A stretch of 44,910 bases of DNA from Candidatus Omnitrophota bacterium (GCA_023247915.1 JAHFFN010000008.1:1-44910); one strand, 5' to 3'; shown: positions 1 to 9,645, counted from the first letter of the stretch. The notes: a model not told the origin generated them from the letters alone. Numbers and translations: made by a program.

Positions 1-477
1 ATTAATATTCCCTGCCTTGAGCGACGCCACTTCCGAAGCGCGTAAGCCCGTCGCGTACATGAGTTCCAGGCAGGCTTGATCACGCACCCCAGCCGGCTTG
101 CGCGTATTGGGCGTTTTAATCAACTGTTCCACTTCCTGGATACTCAGCACTTCCGGCAAATGCTTCCAGAGCTTCGGCGCCTCCAAAACATCCGTCACAT
201 CCTGCTTGAGACGGCCTTCCTGGGACAAGAAACGATGAAGCATGCGTATCGCCACCTGCTCGCGGGAAACCGAACTAGGACTGAGCCCCCGATCCCGCTC
301 TTTCAACAAAAAATCCATGATATCATTTCGTTGAACCGCGTCGAGGCTTTTTAGTTTTTTCTTTTCGAGAAAATTCAGGTATCGCTCGAGATCACGCCGG
401 TAAGCGGACAGGGTGTTTTTGGAAAGCCCTTTTTCAATGGAAATAAAATCAAGAAATAGCCCGAGATTTTCTTTCAT
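1..477 (-). CDS. xerD: Tyrosine recombinase XerD/XerC, N-terminal part (runs off left edge)
   Basis: Only the first 159 codons are in the window; the reading frame is open to base 1. The protein starts MKENLGLFLDFISIEKGLSK and has the SAM-like DNA-binding domain of Xer recombinases (residues about 1-100: LSKNTLSAYRRDLERYLNFL, then SSVSREQVAIRMLHRFL). The catalytic domain begins with the box YATGLRASEVASLK, where R146 would be the first catalytic arginine; the rest of the active site lies outside. Xer proteins resolve chromosome dimers at dif. The ATG-type wording of the box (ATGLR) fits XerD better than XerC, but the missing C-terminus prevents certainty. It starts 6 nt after the lipoprotein gene stop and is probably the last visible gene of the Nudix-yvcK-acyP-ligA unit. 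Confidence 0.88.
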   Translation of the reverse strand, partial: MKENLGLFLDFISIEKGLSKNTLSAYRRDLERYLNFLEKKKLKSLDAVQRNDIMDFLLKERDRGLSPSSVSREQVAIRMLHRFLSQEGRLKQDVTDVLEAPKLWKHLPEVLSIQEVEQLIKTPNTRKPAGVRDQACLELMYATGLRASEVASLKAGNIN

Positions 478-483
478 CGATGC

Positions 484-987
484 TTAGATCGCGACGGTAT
501 CGGGAACCAAATCCTCTTTGACTTTATTGAAATAAAAATTATTATTCACGATGCGTTGAATTTTCTCAAGCTCCGAACGCACGGATCCTTCCGAAGATTT
601 AGAATAATAACCTGAGTCCAATTTTTTGGCGATATCCGAGAGCGACTGAATCTGCTCTTCCAGAGGCGCCTGCTTCTCAGGTTTCAGATAGCGCTTCATC
701 TCAACCAGGTTGCTAAGCGCTTCCTGAACGCAGCGGGACACTTTTTTGGAATTGCCCCCAAGCTGGTTTAAAAGGTCGCTGTGCCATGTCTGCCAATAAG
801 TAAAATGAGTTTTGTAATAATACTCATTGGAATATTTTTTCTGATAATTCTCTTCCTGCAAATAAATCGCCGTCGCCACATGCTTGGGCTCTTTTTTCTT
901 ACGCGTGAATTTTTTTTGGAAGGACGCGCAGCCAGCTGTGCTGAGCACCAACACTGCGATCAAAGTAATTCCGATAAATTTCCTCAT
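484..987 (-). CDS. Hypothetical lipoprotein
   Basis: I do not recognise this 167-aa protein. Its N-terminus is a lipoprotein signal: charged MRK, a hydrophobic stretch, then the lipobox LSTAGC with the lipidated Cys at about residue 20, followed by a very basic stretch (FQKKFTRKKKEPK). The rest is polar and helix-rich with no obvious catalytic motif, and about 30 residues from the C-terminus there is NNNFYFNK. It probably sits on the inner face of the outer membrane or in the periplasm. A good ribosome site (GGGAGAGG, 3 nt before the ATG) supports the start. It lies between ligA (18 nt upstream) and xerD (6 nt downstream), so it is probably co-transcribed with both. Confidence 0.75.
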   Translation of the reverse strand: MRKFIGITLIAVLVLSTAGCASFQKKFTRKKKEPKHVATAIYLQEENYQKKYSNEYYYKTHFTYWQTWHSDLLNQLGGNSKKVSRCVQEALSNLVEMKRYLKPEKQAPLEEQIQSLSDIAKKLDSGYYSKSSEGSVRSELEKIQRIVNNNFYFNKVKEDLVPDTVAI

Positions 988-1005
988 AGCCTCTCCCTTT
1001 ATTTT

Positions 1006-3325
<2,320 letters not shown>

Positions 3326-3329
<4 letters not shown>

Positions 3330-4645
3330 CGGAGACGCCCCATTAATTTTTCAATCTCGTTACGAAGCTTCATGCTGTCGTGACGCACGAGCTCTGTTTC
3401 ATTCCCAATGTCCGCATAGACGATTTTAGCCTTTGTCGCCTTTTGGAGTTTCAATTTATTTTTGATCGTCACTGGTATCTGATTTTTCTTGGAATATTCA
3501 TGAATAGACTCACTGGACAATTTTGAATTAGAAATAAGAATCGTGTGTAAAATATCCTTGCCGAGCGACCGGACAATCTCGCGCACATGATCCGCCGCGT
3601 CAAAGGCCGCTGTTTCGCCGGGTTTAGTCATAAGATTACAGACATAAATAATTTTGGCTTTTGTGGTCAGGAGCGCGTGACGCAGATCATTGACGCCCAG
3701 ATTTGAAATAATGCTTGTGTAAAGATCCCCCGGCCCGATAATCACCACATCCGCGTGCAAAATGGAGGCATAAGCGTCCGGATGCACGTCCGGCTCCGGA
3801 TCTCTCCAGAGCTTGGTAATTTTTAAATCCACCCGGCGGCCTTCGCAAAGATCGATTTTACTTTCCCCGCGCTCCACGTGGCCGTTTTCAAATTTAGCCA
3901 CCAGAGTCGTGAGCGTCGTGGTGGCCGGTAGCACAATGCCTTGAATATTCAGGATGTCGCTTAAAGCTCTCACCGCTTCCGGCATCGAGCCTTTCACCTG
4001 CGCGAGCACTGTCAGAAAAATATTCCCGAAGCTATGTCCCCGAAGCTCTCCGCCGCGATCAAAACGGTATTGCATGATTTGATTCATGACTTCCGGGGCA
4101 TTGGAGAGAGCCACCAAGCTGCGGCGAATATCTCCCGGCGGCAAAATACCAAAAGATTGACTGAGCTTCCCGGAAGAGCCGCCATCATCGCTCATATTCA
4201 CAATCGATGTGAGTAGCGCGTTTGGGAGAGTTTTAAGTCCTAAGAGCAACGTGAATAGTCCTGTGCCGCCACCGATGCAAGCGATGTGTTTTTTGCGCTC
4301 AGCAACCGCAATCACACGCATCACCAGCTCACGCGTGCTAAAGGGTTTGACGATCGTGTCGGCCGCTCCGGCAGCGTAAATAGACGCAATGTGCCGCGTG
4401 TCTTTGGAGGGAGACAAAACGATAAACGGATGCTTCGAGCGCTTGAGAACCGCCAAGAGTGAGCTCTTTCTAAAAATATTCACGCCCGCGAAGTCCTCGT
4501 CCACAATCACCGTTTTGGGAGATTTGGACAGCTTGCGCAAGAAACTTTTTTCGTCTTCAACGCCTTCGACGCGAACCTTCAGCCGCGAAAGCGCGTCCGT
4601 CAAAAAGCGTGTCAGATTTTGATCACCAAGCACCAATAGATTCAT
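3326..4645 (-). CDS. yvcK: Receiver domain fused to YvcK/CofD-like gluconeogenesis factor
   Basis: 439 aa in two parts. Residues 1-115 look like a response-regulator receiver: TVIVDED with D49 in the phospho-acceptor position, S78 in the switch-residue position and IVKPF with K100. Of the usual N-terminal acid pair only D8 is clear (VLGDQN). Residues 119-439 are a YvcK/UPF0052 protein: the nucleotide-sugar binding loop [42 protein letters not shown] and [11 protein letters not shown]. YvcK proteins bind UDP-sugars and affect cell-wall and central carbon metabolism. Typical YvcK proteins are about 310-330 aa and lack the receiver. The start overlaps the Nudix stop (ATGA), and acyP overlaps its end, so the three genes are tightly coupled. 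Confidence 0.9.
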
Positions 4646-5061
4646 AGTTTCTTTATTTTATCAAGAACTCCCAGAAAAAACTCCTTATCTTTCGAATGAG
4701 TTAAAAGTCCCGCAACCGCTTCCGGTTTGACCCAGCGCGCTTCCGGATTTTGGGGGTCTTGCGGAGCTAACTCGGTTTGATGGGCACGAAACAGAAAAAA
4801 AGTAAGGTGTTTGATCTCCGAGCGATCATCGCCGCCAGCCAAAGCGATCTTGGGGCGCTCATAACTGCCCAGCGCTTCGATAAGCGCCAACTCCTTCACG
4901 CCGGATTCTTCATAGATTTCACGGGTAGCTGCCTCCAAAGCGCTTTCGCCGGGATCTAGATGCCCCTTCGGAAGCGACCAGGAATTGTGATTTTGATTCA
5001 CCACCAACACTTCCCCGCTCACATTCACCACAATTCCGCCGGCGCTGTAGGTAATTTTCAT
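4642..5061 (-). CDS. Nudix hydrolase (MutT / Ap4A hydrolase type)
   Basis: A 139-aa Nudix protein that would hydrolyse a nucleoside diphosphate linked to another group. The Nudix box GHLDPGESALEAATREIYEESGV matches G-x5-E-x7-R-E-U-x-E-E-x-G-U exactly (given here as positions 33-55). The N-terminus SAGGIVV and SWSLPKGHLD resemble diadenosine tetraphosphate hydrolases, but the substrate cannot be read from sequence. It is the first gene of the unit that continues through yvcK, acyP, ligA, the lipoprotein gene and xerD. No Shine-Dalgarno is visible; a perfect -10 box ends 6 nt before the ATG, suggesting a leaderless transcript. Confidence 0.92.
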   Translation of the reverse strand: MKITYSAGGIVVNVSGEVLVVNQNHNSWSLPKGHLDPGESALEAATREIYEESGVKELALIEALGSYERPKIALAGGDDRSEIKHLTFFLFRAHQTELAPQDPQNPEARWVKPEAVAGLLTHSKDKEFFLGVLDKIKKL

Positions 5062-5067
5062 GGAAAG

Positions 5068-5076
5068 ATTATAGCA
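5068..5076 (-). promoter_or_regulatory. Extended -10 promoter of the Nudix-yvcK-acyP-ligA unit
   Basis: On the minus strand the sequence is TGCTATAAT, then CTTTCC, then the ATG at 5061. The hexamer is the sigma-70 consensus and carries the TGn extension. The start point expected 6-7 nt after the box falls on or beside the start codon. There is no good -35 box at 16-18 nt and no Shine-Dalgarno. Confidence 0.65.
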
Positions 5077-5092
5077 TCAATTAATGCGGTTG

Positions 5093-6262
5093 CTAGGGTT
5101 GGGAGACAACTCGTTTGATGGAGTACCACAAAAATGGCAGGGCGGAGGCTTGGGATAAAATGGAAAAGAAAACCATGGCGGTGATCGACCGGTCGTACAA
5201 CATTCCCATGGCAGCGCTTCCCAAAAACCATGCGACACCATACACGGTATTAAAAACACCGAAAGCCGTACCGCGCCGTTGACTGGAGACGATGTTGGAG
5301 ACAGCCGCGCGCATGACTGACTCATGAGCCCCCATTCCAATTCCCCAGAGTGCCATACCAAAAAGCGCTCCTTTGAAGCCGCCCCAAAAAACAAACGGTG
5401 CGAAAGCCATCGATAAAACACCGGAGAAAATCAAAATCCCCATCCCCCGGCGGTCAAACCAACGACCAAAAATAAGTGCGGCGATCGCATCCACCCCCAT
5501 CGCGACCGAATAAAAAACAGGGATCCAGATTTTAGAAATTTCACCGGATTTTTCAAAATGGAAAGCAATCAGTGGAAAATCCGCATAGCCCGCCGCGATC
5601 AACCCGGCGGCCACACAATAGAGCCAAAAAACCTTTGAAAAGCCCTTAGGTTCAATCTTTGGAACAGCAATCTCAAGATCATGCGGTCGCGGATAAAGAA
5701 AGCGCGCCAAACAAAGAACCGAGAGCGCTAAAATTGCAGGAATTAGTAACACCGCGAAAGCCGGGCGATAATCTTGCTTGAAATAAAGAACCAGCGCGAC
5801 AACCAGCGGCCCCAACATCGCGCCAATCTGATCCATTGCCTCATGCAGTCCAAATCCCCATCCTCGCCCTATTTCATGCGAAGCGTGAGCTAGCATGGCA
5901 TCTCGAGCCGGCGTTCGAATCGCCTTGCCCATTCGCTCCGCCATCATGAGCATCGCCGCTATTTTCCAATTTCCCGCGAGCGCCAACACCGGCACCGCGA
6001 TCAGATTGACGCTATAGCCAAACATTGTGATGAGCCAGTACCGGCGCGTCTTGTCGCTAATATAGCCGGAGACAAGTCTCAGCGCGTAACCCACCAGTTC
6101 GCCGAAACCTGCGACAAATCCCACCACTGTCGCGCTCGCCCCCATCGTCGCGAGATACGGCCCCGCAATACTGCGAGCACCTTCATAAGTCACGTCGGAA
6201 AATAAACTGACAAATCCCAGCAGAATAATAAATTGATAGATTTGTTTTTTAGAGAAAGCCAT
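5093..6262 (-). CDS. Major facilitator superfamily transporter
   Basis: An integral membrane protein of 389 aa with about 12 hydrophobic segments, the usual size for MFS permeases. The MFS loop-2/3-like signature is visible as GYISDKTRRYWLITMFGYS (GxxxDxxxRR) near residue 70, and a second copy, GRWFDRRGMGIL, in the second half, as expected from the internal duplication. The first helix reads QFIILLGFVSLFSDVTYEGARSI. The substrate is unknown. I chose the ATG at 6262 because a perfect -10 box lies 7 nt upstream of it; in-frame ATG 6271 overlaps that box and TTG 6283 lies upstream of it. It is preceded by the terminator of the exported-protein unit, so it is probably transcribed separately. Confidence 0.9.
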   Translation of the reverse strand: MAFSKKQIYQFIILLGFVSLFSDVTYEGARSIAGPYLATMGASATVVGFVAGFGELVGYALRLVSGYISDKTRRYWLITMFGYSVNLIAVPVLALAGNWKIAAMLMMAERMGKAIRTPARDAMLAHASHEIGRGWGFGLHEAMDQIGAMLGPLVVALVLYFKQDYRPAFAVLLIPAILALSVLCLARFLYPRPHDLEIAVPKIEPKGFSKVFWLYCVAAGLIAAGYADFPLIAFHFEKSGEISKIWIPVFYSVAMGVDAIAALIFGRWFDRRGMGILIFSGVLSMAFAPFVFWGGFKGALFGMALWGIGMGAHESVMRAAVSNIVSSQRRGTAFGVFNTVYGVAWFLGSAAMGMLYDRSITAMVFFSILSQASALPFLWYSIKRVVSQP

Positions 6263-6269
6263 GGAAGGC

Positions 6270-6278
6270 ATTATAGCA
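6270..6278 (-). promoter_or_regulatory. Extended -10 promoter of the MFS gene
   Basis: Minus strand reads TGCTATAAT followed by GCCTTCC and ATG (6262). This is the same arrangement as at the Nudix gene: consensus extended -10, a short pyrimidine-rich spacer, and a start codon with no Shine-Dalgarno. The upstream side overlaps the T-tract of the preceding terminator. Confidence 0.6.
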
Positions 6279-6307
6279 AACAAAAACCCCGCCGGGTGAG
6301 GGCGGAG
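6276..6307 (-). terminator. Rho-independent terminator of the exported-protein unit
   Basis: On the minus strand CTCCGCC and GGCGGGG form a 7-bp stem (one G-T pair) with the loop CTCACCC, followed by TTTTTGTTTG. It lies 22 nt after the stop of the 193-aa exported protein and fits as the end of that unit. Confidence 0.75.
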
Positions 6308-6328
6308 ATGGGCACATGCAATGCGTGT

Positions 6329-6910
6329 TTATTTTTTATTCGTATCGACCGGTAAAAAATTCTCGTCGTAGACTGTCTGTCCGTGCACGAAATTGCCGTC
6401 ACTGGGGGCTGGGCTGGGAATGGATGCAATAATTCCCTGGCCAGCCGTTACCGGCTTTACTGCTGGCGGCGGTAATGGTTTTACAGGCTTTATCCCAGGA
6501 AGAGCTACCCCAGCGATCCCCGCTCCCGCTCCAACCGCAGCGGCTCCTCCAACGGCCTGTCCAACAGCTGCTCCGAGATCGCCCGCCGTTGTGGGGTTTT
6601 CATATCTTTCTGGAATCTGCGATGGTTTAGGGGTGGAGGTTGGTGCTGGCTTAGGAGAAGCTATTGGGGCTGAACTTGGTTTTGAGGTAGGCGTAGGCGC
6701 TGGTGAAACGTTTGCTTTTACCAGAGCCGCCACATCATTGGCATGCGAGACGGTAGCGGCAGTATTAGCGCCGGTCGCAACAGCCATGAGTTTTTTATCT
6801 TTTGATTGGGCAACTTCGGCCGCGCATAAACTTGTCATTTCGAAAGGCTGGAGAGCCATAAGCGCAGCAAGCGTAACTGCACTTAGTCTATCAAGATTTA
6901 GGCCTTTCAT
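6329..6910 (-). CDS. Exported proline-rich protein, N-terminus related to upstream neighbour
   Basis: No known family recognised (193 aa). The N-terminus is a Sec-type signal (MKGLNLDRLSAVTLAALMAL, then QPFEMTSLCAAEVAQS). Residues 65-105 are a low-complexity SP/TP/KP linker (SPAPTPTSKPSSAP), residues 108-140 a glycine/alanine-rich hydrophobic stretch (GAAVGQAVGGAAAVGAGAGIAG) that may insert in a membrane, and the C-terminus is again proline-rich. The first 60 residues align with those of the 552-aa protein 33 nt upstream (RLS, LA, QPF, a TG-T-A pattern), so the two look like diverged copies that kept the export region. Probably co-transcribed with it and ended by the terminator at 6276-6307. 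Confidence 0.65.
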   Translation of the reverse strand: MKGLNLDRLSAVTLAALMALQPFEMTSLCAAEVAQSKDKKLMAVATGANTAATVSHANDVAALVKANVSPAPTPTSKPSSAPIASPKPAPTSTPKPSQIPERYENPTTAGDLGAAVGQAVGGAAAVGAGAGIAGVALPGIKPVKPLPPPAVKPVTAGQGIIASIPSPAPSDGNFVHGQTVYDENFLPVDTNKK

Positions 6911-6943
6911 GACCCACCCCTTCCCTTTCTTTTGAATTAAATA

Positions 6944-8602
6944 TTACATCCGAAGAAACGTGCCTCGGTTGAAGTCTCCCTCGGAAACATTTGCAAACTG
7001 TCTCACCGGCCCGCTCCTGGGTTTGTAAGTAGCTGTTGGAGGATTTTTTGACCAATCAACGGTCAGAGTGCCGGCCAAAGTCTTTGAAATTACCAACCGA
7101 CCCAGCGTATCGTAGGTCTTAATAACCGTTGCCCGTGATAAACTTTCCCGGCTAATGACTCCCCAGATCCCAGGCATAATCTCCTGTTTGCCAGGAACAG
7201 TAACTTGAGATGCAGAGACATTAGAATAGTTTCGCATGTCTCCATTAGGGCTAGTCACTTGTGCAGAATTGCTTCCCCAAGTGATTTTAGTCGTGTCTCC
7301 TCCGCGCGTTTGTAGCTGTAGAATTCTGCCCTGCGAATCATACAAAGTTCTCGCAGAGATAGTTTCCTCAACCTGAACTTTTCCTTTGGAGTAGGTAATC
7401 GTTTTTACACCGCCTGTGGCGTCAGTCACTTGGATGACTCCGCTTCCAAGCCACGCTTCTGTTTGTTGCTTCATCACATCGTAAGCAGCATTTATTTGCG
7501 CGAACACAGCCTTTGTATTTGTATCTCCATGCGAAGCGGCGTAACTATCCAACAGTGCCTTAAGCTCCATCAATGCAGGAAGAGCGCCTGTTGATTGGGT
7601 TTGTAAATTATAGGTGCCTTTCCCATAGGCCGTTGAAAAACCGCTAGTCTCATCGGCGGACTGTTTCACGATAGTGGATCCGCTTGCACTGATGCTAAGC
7701 GCAATGCTGTCAATAACGCGGACTCCATTTTTAGTCGACATTTTATGGACTACTACCATCGATGAACCTGGGAAGTACGCAGTTCCAAAAGTACCGCCAG
7801 GCGATGTAAAGGATGCGACAAAAATTCCGTCCGCATTAAGAGCATCCATCACTACCGCTGACGATTGAAAAGATGGCAATGCAATGTCATTTATCGATGT
7901 GTTGAGGTTTGTCGTGGTGGCTGAGCCTGTGAGGCTAGCTTTTGTTAACTGAGCTGCCGCAATCGCCTTTGAAGTAATTTGCGCGGTATCGGCCGCCGCT
8001 TTTTGAAGCGTCACAATGCCCATCATCGCCTTAAATCTTGGATTTTTCTGGCGAGTTTGATCCAGTTTTTGCGACAACTCACTCAAGAGAGCCATAGACG
8101 CTTGGAGATTTTGCTCCAAACTAGCCGATGTCGCTACCCCATCAACCGTCTTGGTGATGGTCTTTTTCTTCAGATCCAACTGGATAATTGTCATGTGCTC
8201 ACCCGTCGCGTCTTTAGACTTCGAGTAACTGACGATAGACTTATCGGTTGCATCATTCTTGGCTAAAACCGAATAGCCATACTGAGTGAGATCATTGCTA
8301 AAGTCTGACAAACTGAAAACGGATGTGTCAAATTTTACATCATTCAGAGTTGCCGGCGCCGATGAAGTTCCCGATCCACTTTCGGGAGCAGTCGTATTTT
8401 GAGCTACCTGTATCGTCATATTCTTTTGATCCACAACGGCTTGAGTGTCCGTTCCGGTGGATGCCGGCATCGCCTTGGTCTGATCGGAGGTAGGAAGCGG
8501 CGCCGCCTGGGCGATCCGAAGTCCACCTAAATCAAAGGGCTGGACTGTAAGGATGATCGCCAGCACTATCGAACTCAATCTGTTCACAGTTAATGTCTTC
8601 AT
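6944..8602 (-). CDS. Large exported protein with YD-repeat-like C-terminal motifs
   Basis: A 552-aa exported protein not assigned to a family. The signal peptide spans about residues 1-34 (NRLSSIVLAIILTVQPFDLGG ending AQAA). A Ser/Thr/Asn/Gln-rich mature region follows. The C-terminal third has pieces that resemble Rhs/YD repeats: LYDSQGRILQLQTRGGDTTKITW (414-436 region) and TYDTLGRLVISKTLAGTLTVDW, separated by about 60 residues. The full multi-repeat array of a true Rhs protein is absent, so it may be a relic or a short relative of large surface proteins. A strong ribosome site (GGAGGT, 6 nt before ATG) fixes the start. A promoter with an AT-rich upstream region lies at 8671-8735. Confidence 0.7.
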   Translation of the reverse strand: MKTLTVNRLSSIVLAIILTVQPFDLGGLRIAQAAPLPTSDQTKAMPASTGTDTQAVVDQKNMTIQVAQNTTAPESGSGTSSAPATLNDVKFDTSVFSLSDFSNDLTQYGYSVLAKNDATDKSIVSYSKSKDATGEHMTIIQLDLKKKTITKTVDGVATSASLEQNLQASMALLSELSQKLDQTRQKNPRFKAMMGIVTLQKAAADTAQITSKAIAAAQLTKASLTGSATTTNLNTSINDIALPSFQSSAVVMDALNADGIFVASFTSPGGTFGTAYFPGSSMVVVHKMSTKNGVRVIDSIALSISASGSTIVKQSADETSGFSTAYGKGTYNLQTQSTGALPALMELKALLDSYAASHGDTNTKAVFAQINAAYDVMKQQTEAWLGSGVIQVTDATGGVKTITYSKGKVQVEETISARTLYDSQGRILQLQTRGGDTTKITWGSNSAQVTSPNGDMRNYSNVSASQVTVPGKQEIMPGIWGVISRESLSRATVIKTYDTLGRLVISKTLAGTLTVDWSKNPPTATYKPRSGPVRQFANVSEGDFNRGTFLRM

Positions 8603-8626
8603 GTCCTACCTCCACTTTTAATATCT

Positions 8627-8645
8627 TTCTACCAACCGGGTAGAA
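8627..8645 (-). promoter_or_regulatory. Inverted repeat in the leader of the 552-aa exported protein
   Basis: TTCTACC and GGTAGAA form a perfect 7-bp stem with a 5-nt loop. It lies 24 nt before the start codon and downstream of the proposed promoter, so it would fold in the mRNA leader or could be an operator. There is no T-tract, so it is not a terminator. Confidence 0.4.
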
Positions 8646-8670
8646 TTTGACTTCTTAAATTTCTGTTGGA

Positions 8671-8699
8671 AGTATGCATGATAAATCAATACTTTTCAA
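8671..8699 (-). promoter_or_regulatory. Sigma-70-like promoter with AT-rich upstream region
   Basis: Minus strand has TTGAAA, a 17-nt spacer, and CATACT, about 70 nt before the start of the 552-aa exported protein. Just upstream of the -35 box (8700-8735) is an AT-only tract with repeated ATTAATTA, which resembles an UP element. The match is good at -35 (5 of 6) and moderate at -10 (4 of 6). Confidence 0.5.
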
Positions 8700-8712
8700 G
8701 TCTATCTAAATT
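8693..8712. repeat. 20-nt direct repeat, copy 1
   Basis: Plus-strand TTTTCAAGTCTATCTAAATT. It matches the segment at 8864-8883 in 18 of 20 positions, with the last 12 bases identical. Copy 1 overlaps the proposed -35 box of the exported-protein promoter. Confidence 0.6.
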
Positions 8713-8786
8713 TAATTAATTTTAATTAATTATAAGTGATTGTAATGGATAGGGTTACAGGAGAAGTAGGGGCTCGATCAAAGGTT

Positions 8787-8828
8787 AGAAAACAGTAGGT
8801 CAGGTTGAAACCTGACCTACTGTTTTCT
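8787..8828. repeat. Perfect 42-nt palindrome (20-bp arms)
   Basis: The arms are exact reverse complements over 20 bp with only GA at the centre; the core reads GGTCAGGTTGAAACCTGACC. It lies alone in the spacer between the exported-protein promoter and the tRNA gene. As RNA or single-stranded DNA it would form a very stable hairpin. It has no adjacent T-tract. It resembles dispersed REP-like or other palindromic repeats rather than a terminator. Confidence 0.8.
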
Positions 8829-8863
8829 GGTCGAACCATTAATTCAAGAGGTGTTTTTGGGTA

Positions 8864-8883
8864 TTTTGAATTCTATCTAAATT
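8864..8883. repeat. 20-nt direct repeat, copy 2
   Basis: Plus-strand TTTTGAATTCTATCTAAATT, the partner of 8693-8712, 171 bp away. The 42-nt palindrome lies between the two copies. Confidence 0.6.
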
Positions 8884-8884
8884 A

Positions 8885-8902
8885 CGCAAACTGAAGTTTG
8901 CG
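8885..8902. repeat. Second palindrome, 18 nt
   Basis: CGCAAACT and AGTTTGCG are exact 8-bp arms around a GA centre. It has the same design as the 42-nt palindrome (T-GA-A at the axis) and lies 57 bp from it, between that element and the tRNA. The rest of the spacer 8713-8954 holds no gene that I can support. Confidence 0.6.
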
Positions 8903-8954
8903 CTACCCTTTACCGTGGGATTTGTTAGCAATGAAAGGGCACAATTAAAAAATG

Positions 8955-9029
8955 TCGGGATGCAGGGATTTGAACCCTGGACCTCCTAGTCCCGAACCAG
9001 GCGCGCTAGCCAAGCTGCGCTACATCCCG
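8955..9029 (-). tRNA. tRNA-Pro (anticodon CGG)
   Basis: A full cloverleaf folds on the minus strand. The acceptor stem pairs CGGGATG with CATCCCG, the D-arm is GCGC-AGCTTGGCTA-GCGC, the anticodon stem CCTGG/CTAGG holds the loop TTCGGGA with anticodon CGG, the variable loop is AGGTC, and the T-arm CAGGG-TTCAAAT-CCCTG is canonical. The anticodon reads CCG, proline. The discriminator base is A and the genome does not encode CCA here (ACA follows), so CCA must be added enzymatically. A TTTTTT tract follows the 3' end. Confidence 0.95.
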
Positions 9030-9056
9030 TAAAATTGAACTCTATAGAAAAAGGTG

Positions 9057-9085
9057 ATTATAGATGAGGCTCGTGCTGATGTAAA
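9057..9085 (-). promoter_or_regulatory. Promoter of tRNA-Pro
   Basis: Minus strand TTTACA, a 17-nt spacer, TATAAT; the expected start point is near 9050, about 20 nt before the mature tRNA. The promoter lies inside the last codons of the membrane protein gene, and the -10 box includes its stop codon. Confidence 0.7.
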
Positions 9086-9645
9086 CGATTAATTGACCCG
9101 GAGGTGCTTTCATCTTCGTGCAGAGCCTTGTAGATCAAAATCTGCGTTTTGGCTGAACGATGATCGACAATCGCCTTCACGCCAAAAAGAACGGTCAGTG
9201 CTACGAATTGAAAAAAATAACGGGGCACTAAAAAGGAGACGGTAAAGCTCAAGGCGGCTCCAAGCGTCCATAAAATTACCCAAAGCTTCTGCGTAGAAAT
9301 TGGCTTCTTGAACGGTGTGATCGCTTGACGGCAATGCGGACAACGAGCGCTGTTAGCCGCAGGGCTACTGTCTTTTACCTTCCTTAGTAAGGATGCAGGA
9401 ACTTCGACTTGCTCCGACTGGTCACTAGATTCGATCAATCCCCTGGCCTTCACTGCCCACTCCTGCCATTCTGGATTATTTTTTAAAAATGCCAATACCC
9501 GCTCCAGGCGAGAGCCCTCAAGCTTATCATTTAAAAATAAATAGAGTTCTTCGGCGTCAGGAGCAGTCCCGGAACGCAATCCCAGGCCGCGATCCCGCTC
9601 CTTTTCCGTTAAAAATTTATGTATTGTTTCGTCTAACTTATCCAT
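9058..9645 (-). CDS. Putative membrane anti-sigma factor
   Basis: 195 aa, no named family seen with certainty. Residues 28-72 (PDAEELYLFLNDKLEGSRLERVLAFL, then NNPEWQEW) look like the helical anti-sigma domain of ECF partners but lack the zinc-binding His and Cys residues. A single CPHC pair at 102-105 is half of a zinc ribbon. Two transmembrane segments follow (about 121-141 and 143-162), and the C-terminus is hydrophilic. It begins 55 nt after the stop of an ECF sigma gene, the usual place for a cognate anti-sigma factor. The role as anti-sigma factor is inferred from context and overall shape. The ribosome site GAGGGG is about 9 nt from the ATG. Confidence 0.6.
   Translation of the reverse strand: MDKLDETIHKFLTEKERDRGLGLRSGTAPDAEELYLFLNDKLEGSRLERVLAFLKNNPEWQEWAVKARGLIESSDQSEQVEVPASLLRKVKDSSPAANSARCPHCRQAITPFKKPISTQKLWVILWTLGAALSFTVSFLVPRYFFQFVALTVLFGVKAIVDHRSAKTQILIYKALHEDESTSGSINRLHQHEPHL

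Noticed and set aside
6393-6935. Long plus-strand open frame opposite the proline-rich exported protein
   Set aside because: It is the mirror of a Pro/Gly/Ala-rich gene, has no ribosome site and no recognisable motif; the minus-strand protein has a signal peptide and a matching neighbour.
8713-8863. Possible transposon or MITE between the 20-nt direct repeats
   Set aside because: No terminal inverted repeats at the repeat edges and no transposase; the direct repeats are imperfect and longer than usual target duplications.
8603-9056. CRISPR array in the repeat-rich spacer
   Set aside because: The repeats are two single palindromes and one direct-repeat pair, without regular spacing or cas genes.
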